The notes beneath the pieces are model-generated. The model was not told the DNA's origin. It saw only the letters and a program-made list of their open reading frames with translations, and ran no database searches. A stretch of 64,000 nt of DNA from Lingula anatina (lineage: Eukaryota > Brachiopoda > Lingulata > Lingulida > Lingulidae): NCBI RefSeq assembly GCF_001039355.2, contig NW_019774436.1, positions 221,339-285,338 on the forward strand. Reading direction: 5' to 3'. This document shows, one piece after another, positions 63,607 through 64,000 of this stretch (its first letter is position 1; each line of letters starts with the position of its first letter). The translations under genes and the position numbers were made by a program.

Positions 63607-64000
63607 TCTAAGGCCTTGAAGTAAAAGGAGATTCAAATGAGCGAGCAACACTATGATAACATATAGCTTGATCTGGCAGAAATTGCTGCAATAATAAAAA
63701 TACTGCTGAAAATTCATCTGACAGACAAGAAGCTGTTAATTAACCTCACTAGCCGATCCTACTGCTGACCTACCACTGACATCCAATAAAGGATTTATTT
63801 TTAGTACAGAAAAAAACTTACAGGCTTTGTTTGAGATTTAAGATCTAAGGCTCATCAGTATACTGATTTCCTACACAAAATTAACAGTTCATGTATGTGA
63901 TCACAGAGAGTTTTTAATGACCATTAGTATGAAATAATTTGCAGCTTGTAGCTGAAATAAAAGTTGTGAAAACCAAGTTGCAACATGTAAAAGAAGGATT
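63607..64000. other. no gene seen
   Basis: AT-rich end of the window without recognisable features. Confidence 0.4.

Overview
The window is eukaryotic, from an animal nuclear genome. It has spliced genes with GT/AG introns, long AT-rich introns, many miniature inverted-repeat elements, microsatellites and draft-assembly gaps. The gene content (a polycystin-1-family gene and a four-CUB suppressor-of-lurcher-like gene), the A+T-rich composition and the roughly 3% difference between two apparent haplotype copies at one contig join point to a polymorphic marine invertebrate. An echinoderm is my best guess, but nothing here proves the phylum.

Layout: (1) 1-4.3 kb, plus strand: the last nine visible coding exons of a polycystin-1-family gene (end of the PLAT domain, four membrane segments, stop). 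Its 5' part lies outside the window. The last exon carries an apparent one-base frameshift, and no channel-like C-terminal half follows. (2) 4.3-12.7 kb: a dead tyrosine recombinase split by a later insertion, a 63-N gap, and tandem-repeat elements. (3) 12.8-35.1 kb, minus strand: a gene whose exons join without a phase conflict into a 623-residue signal peptide - CUB - CUB - linker - CUB - linker - CUB - hydrophobic tail protein, the architecture of SOL-1 / suppressor of lurcher proteins. An extra signal-peptide exon inside it (20.1-20.2 kb) has the right splice phase to make a second, 338-residue two-CUB protein. The locus is therefore either one gene with an internal alternative promoter or two tandem paralogues, the first with an unseen 3' end. 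(4) 35.1-64 kb: no coding gene seen. This stretch would be upstream of, or 5' introns of, the CUB gene. It holds many short inverted-repeat elements, a cluster of related ones at 45.8-47.05 kb, and three single-N contig joins flanked by duplicated sequence.

The two genes converge. The most consistent mobile-DNA signal is a set of short elements from four sequence families that all begin CAG and end CTG and are flanked by 5-bp duplications. The most interesting gene-level signal is the internal signal-peptide exon. I found no rRNA gene, intact tRNA gene or CRISPR array.
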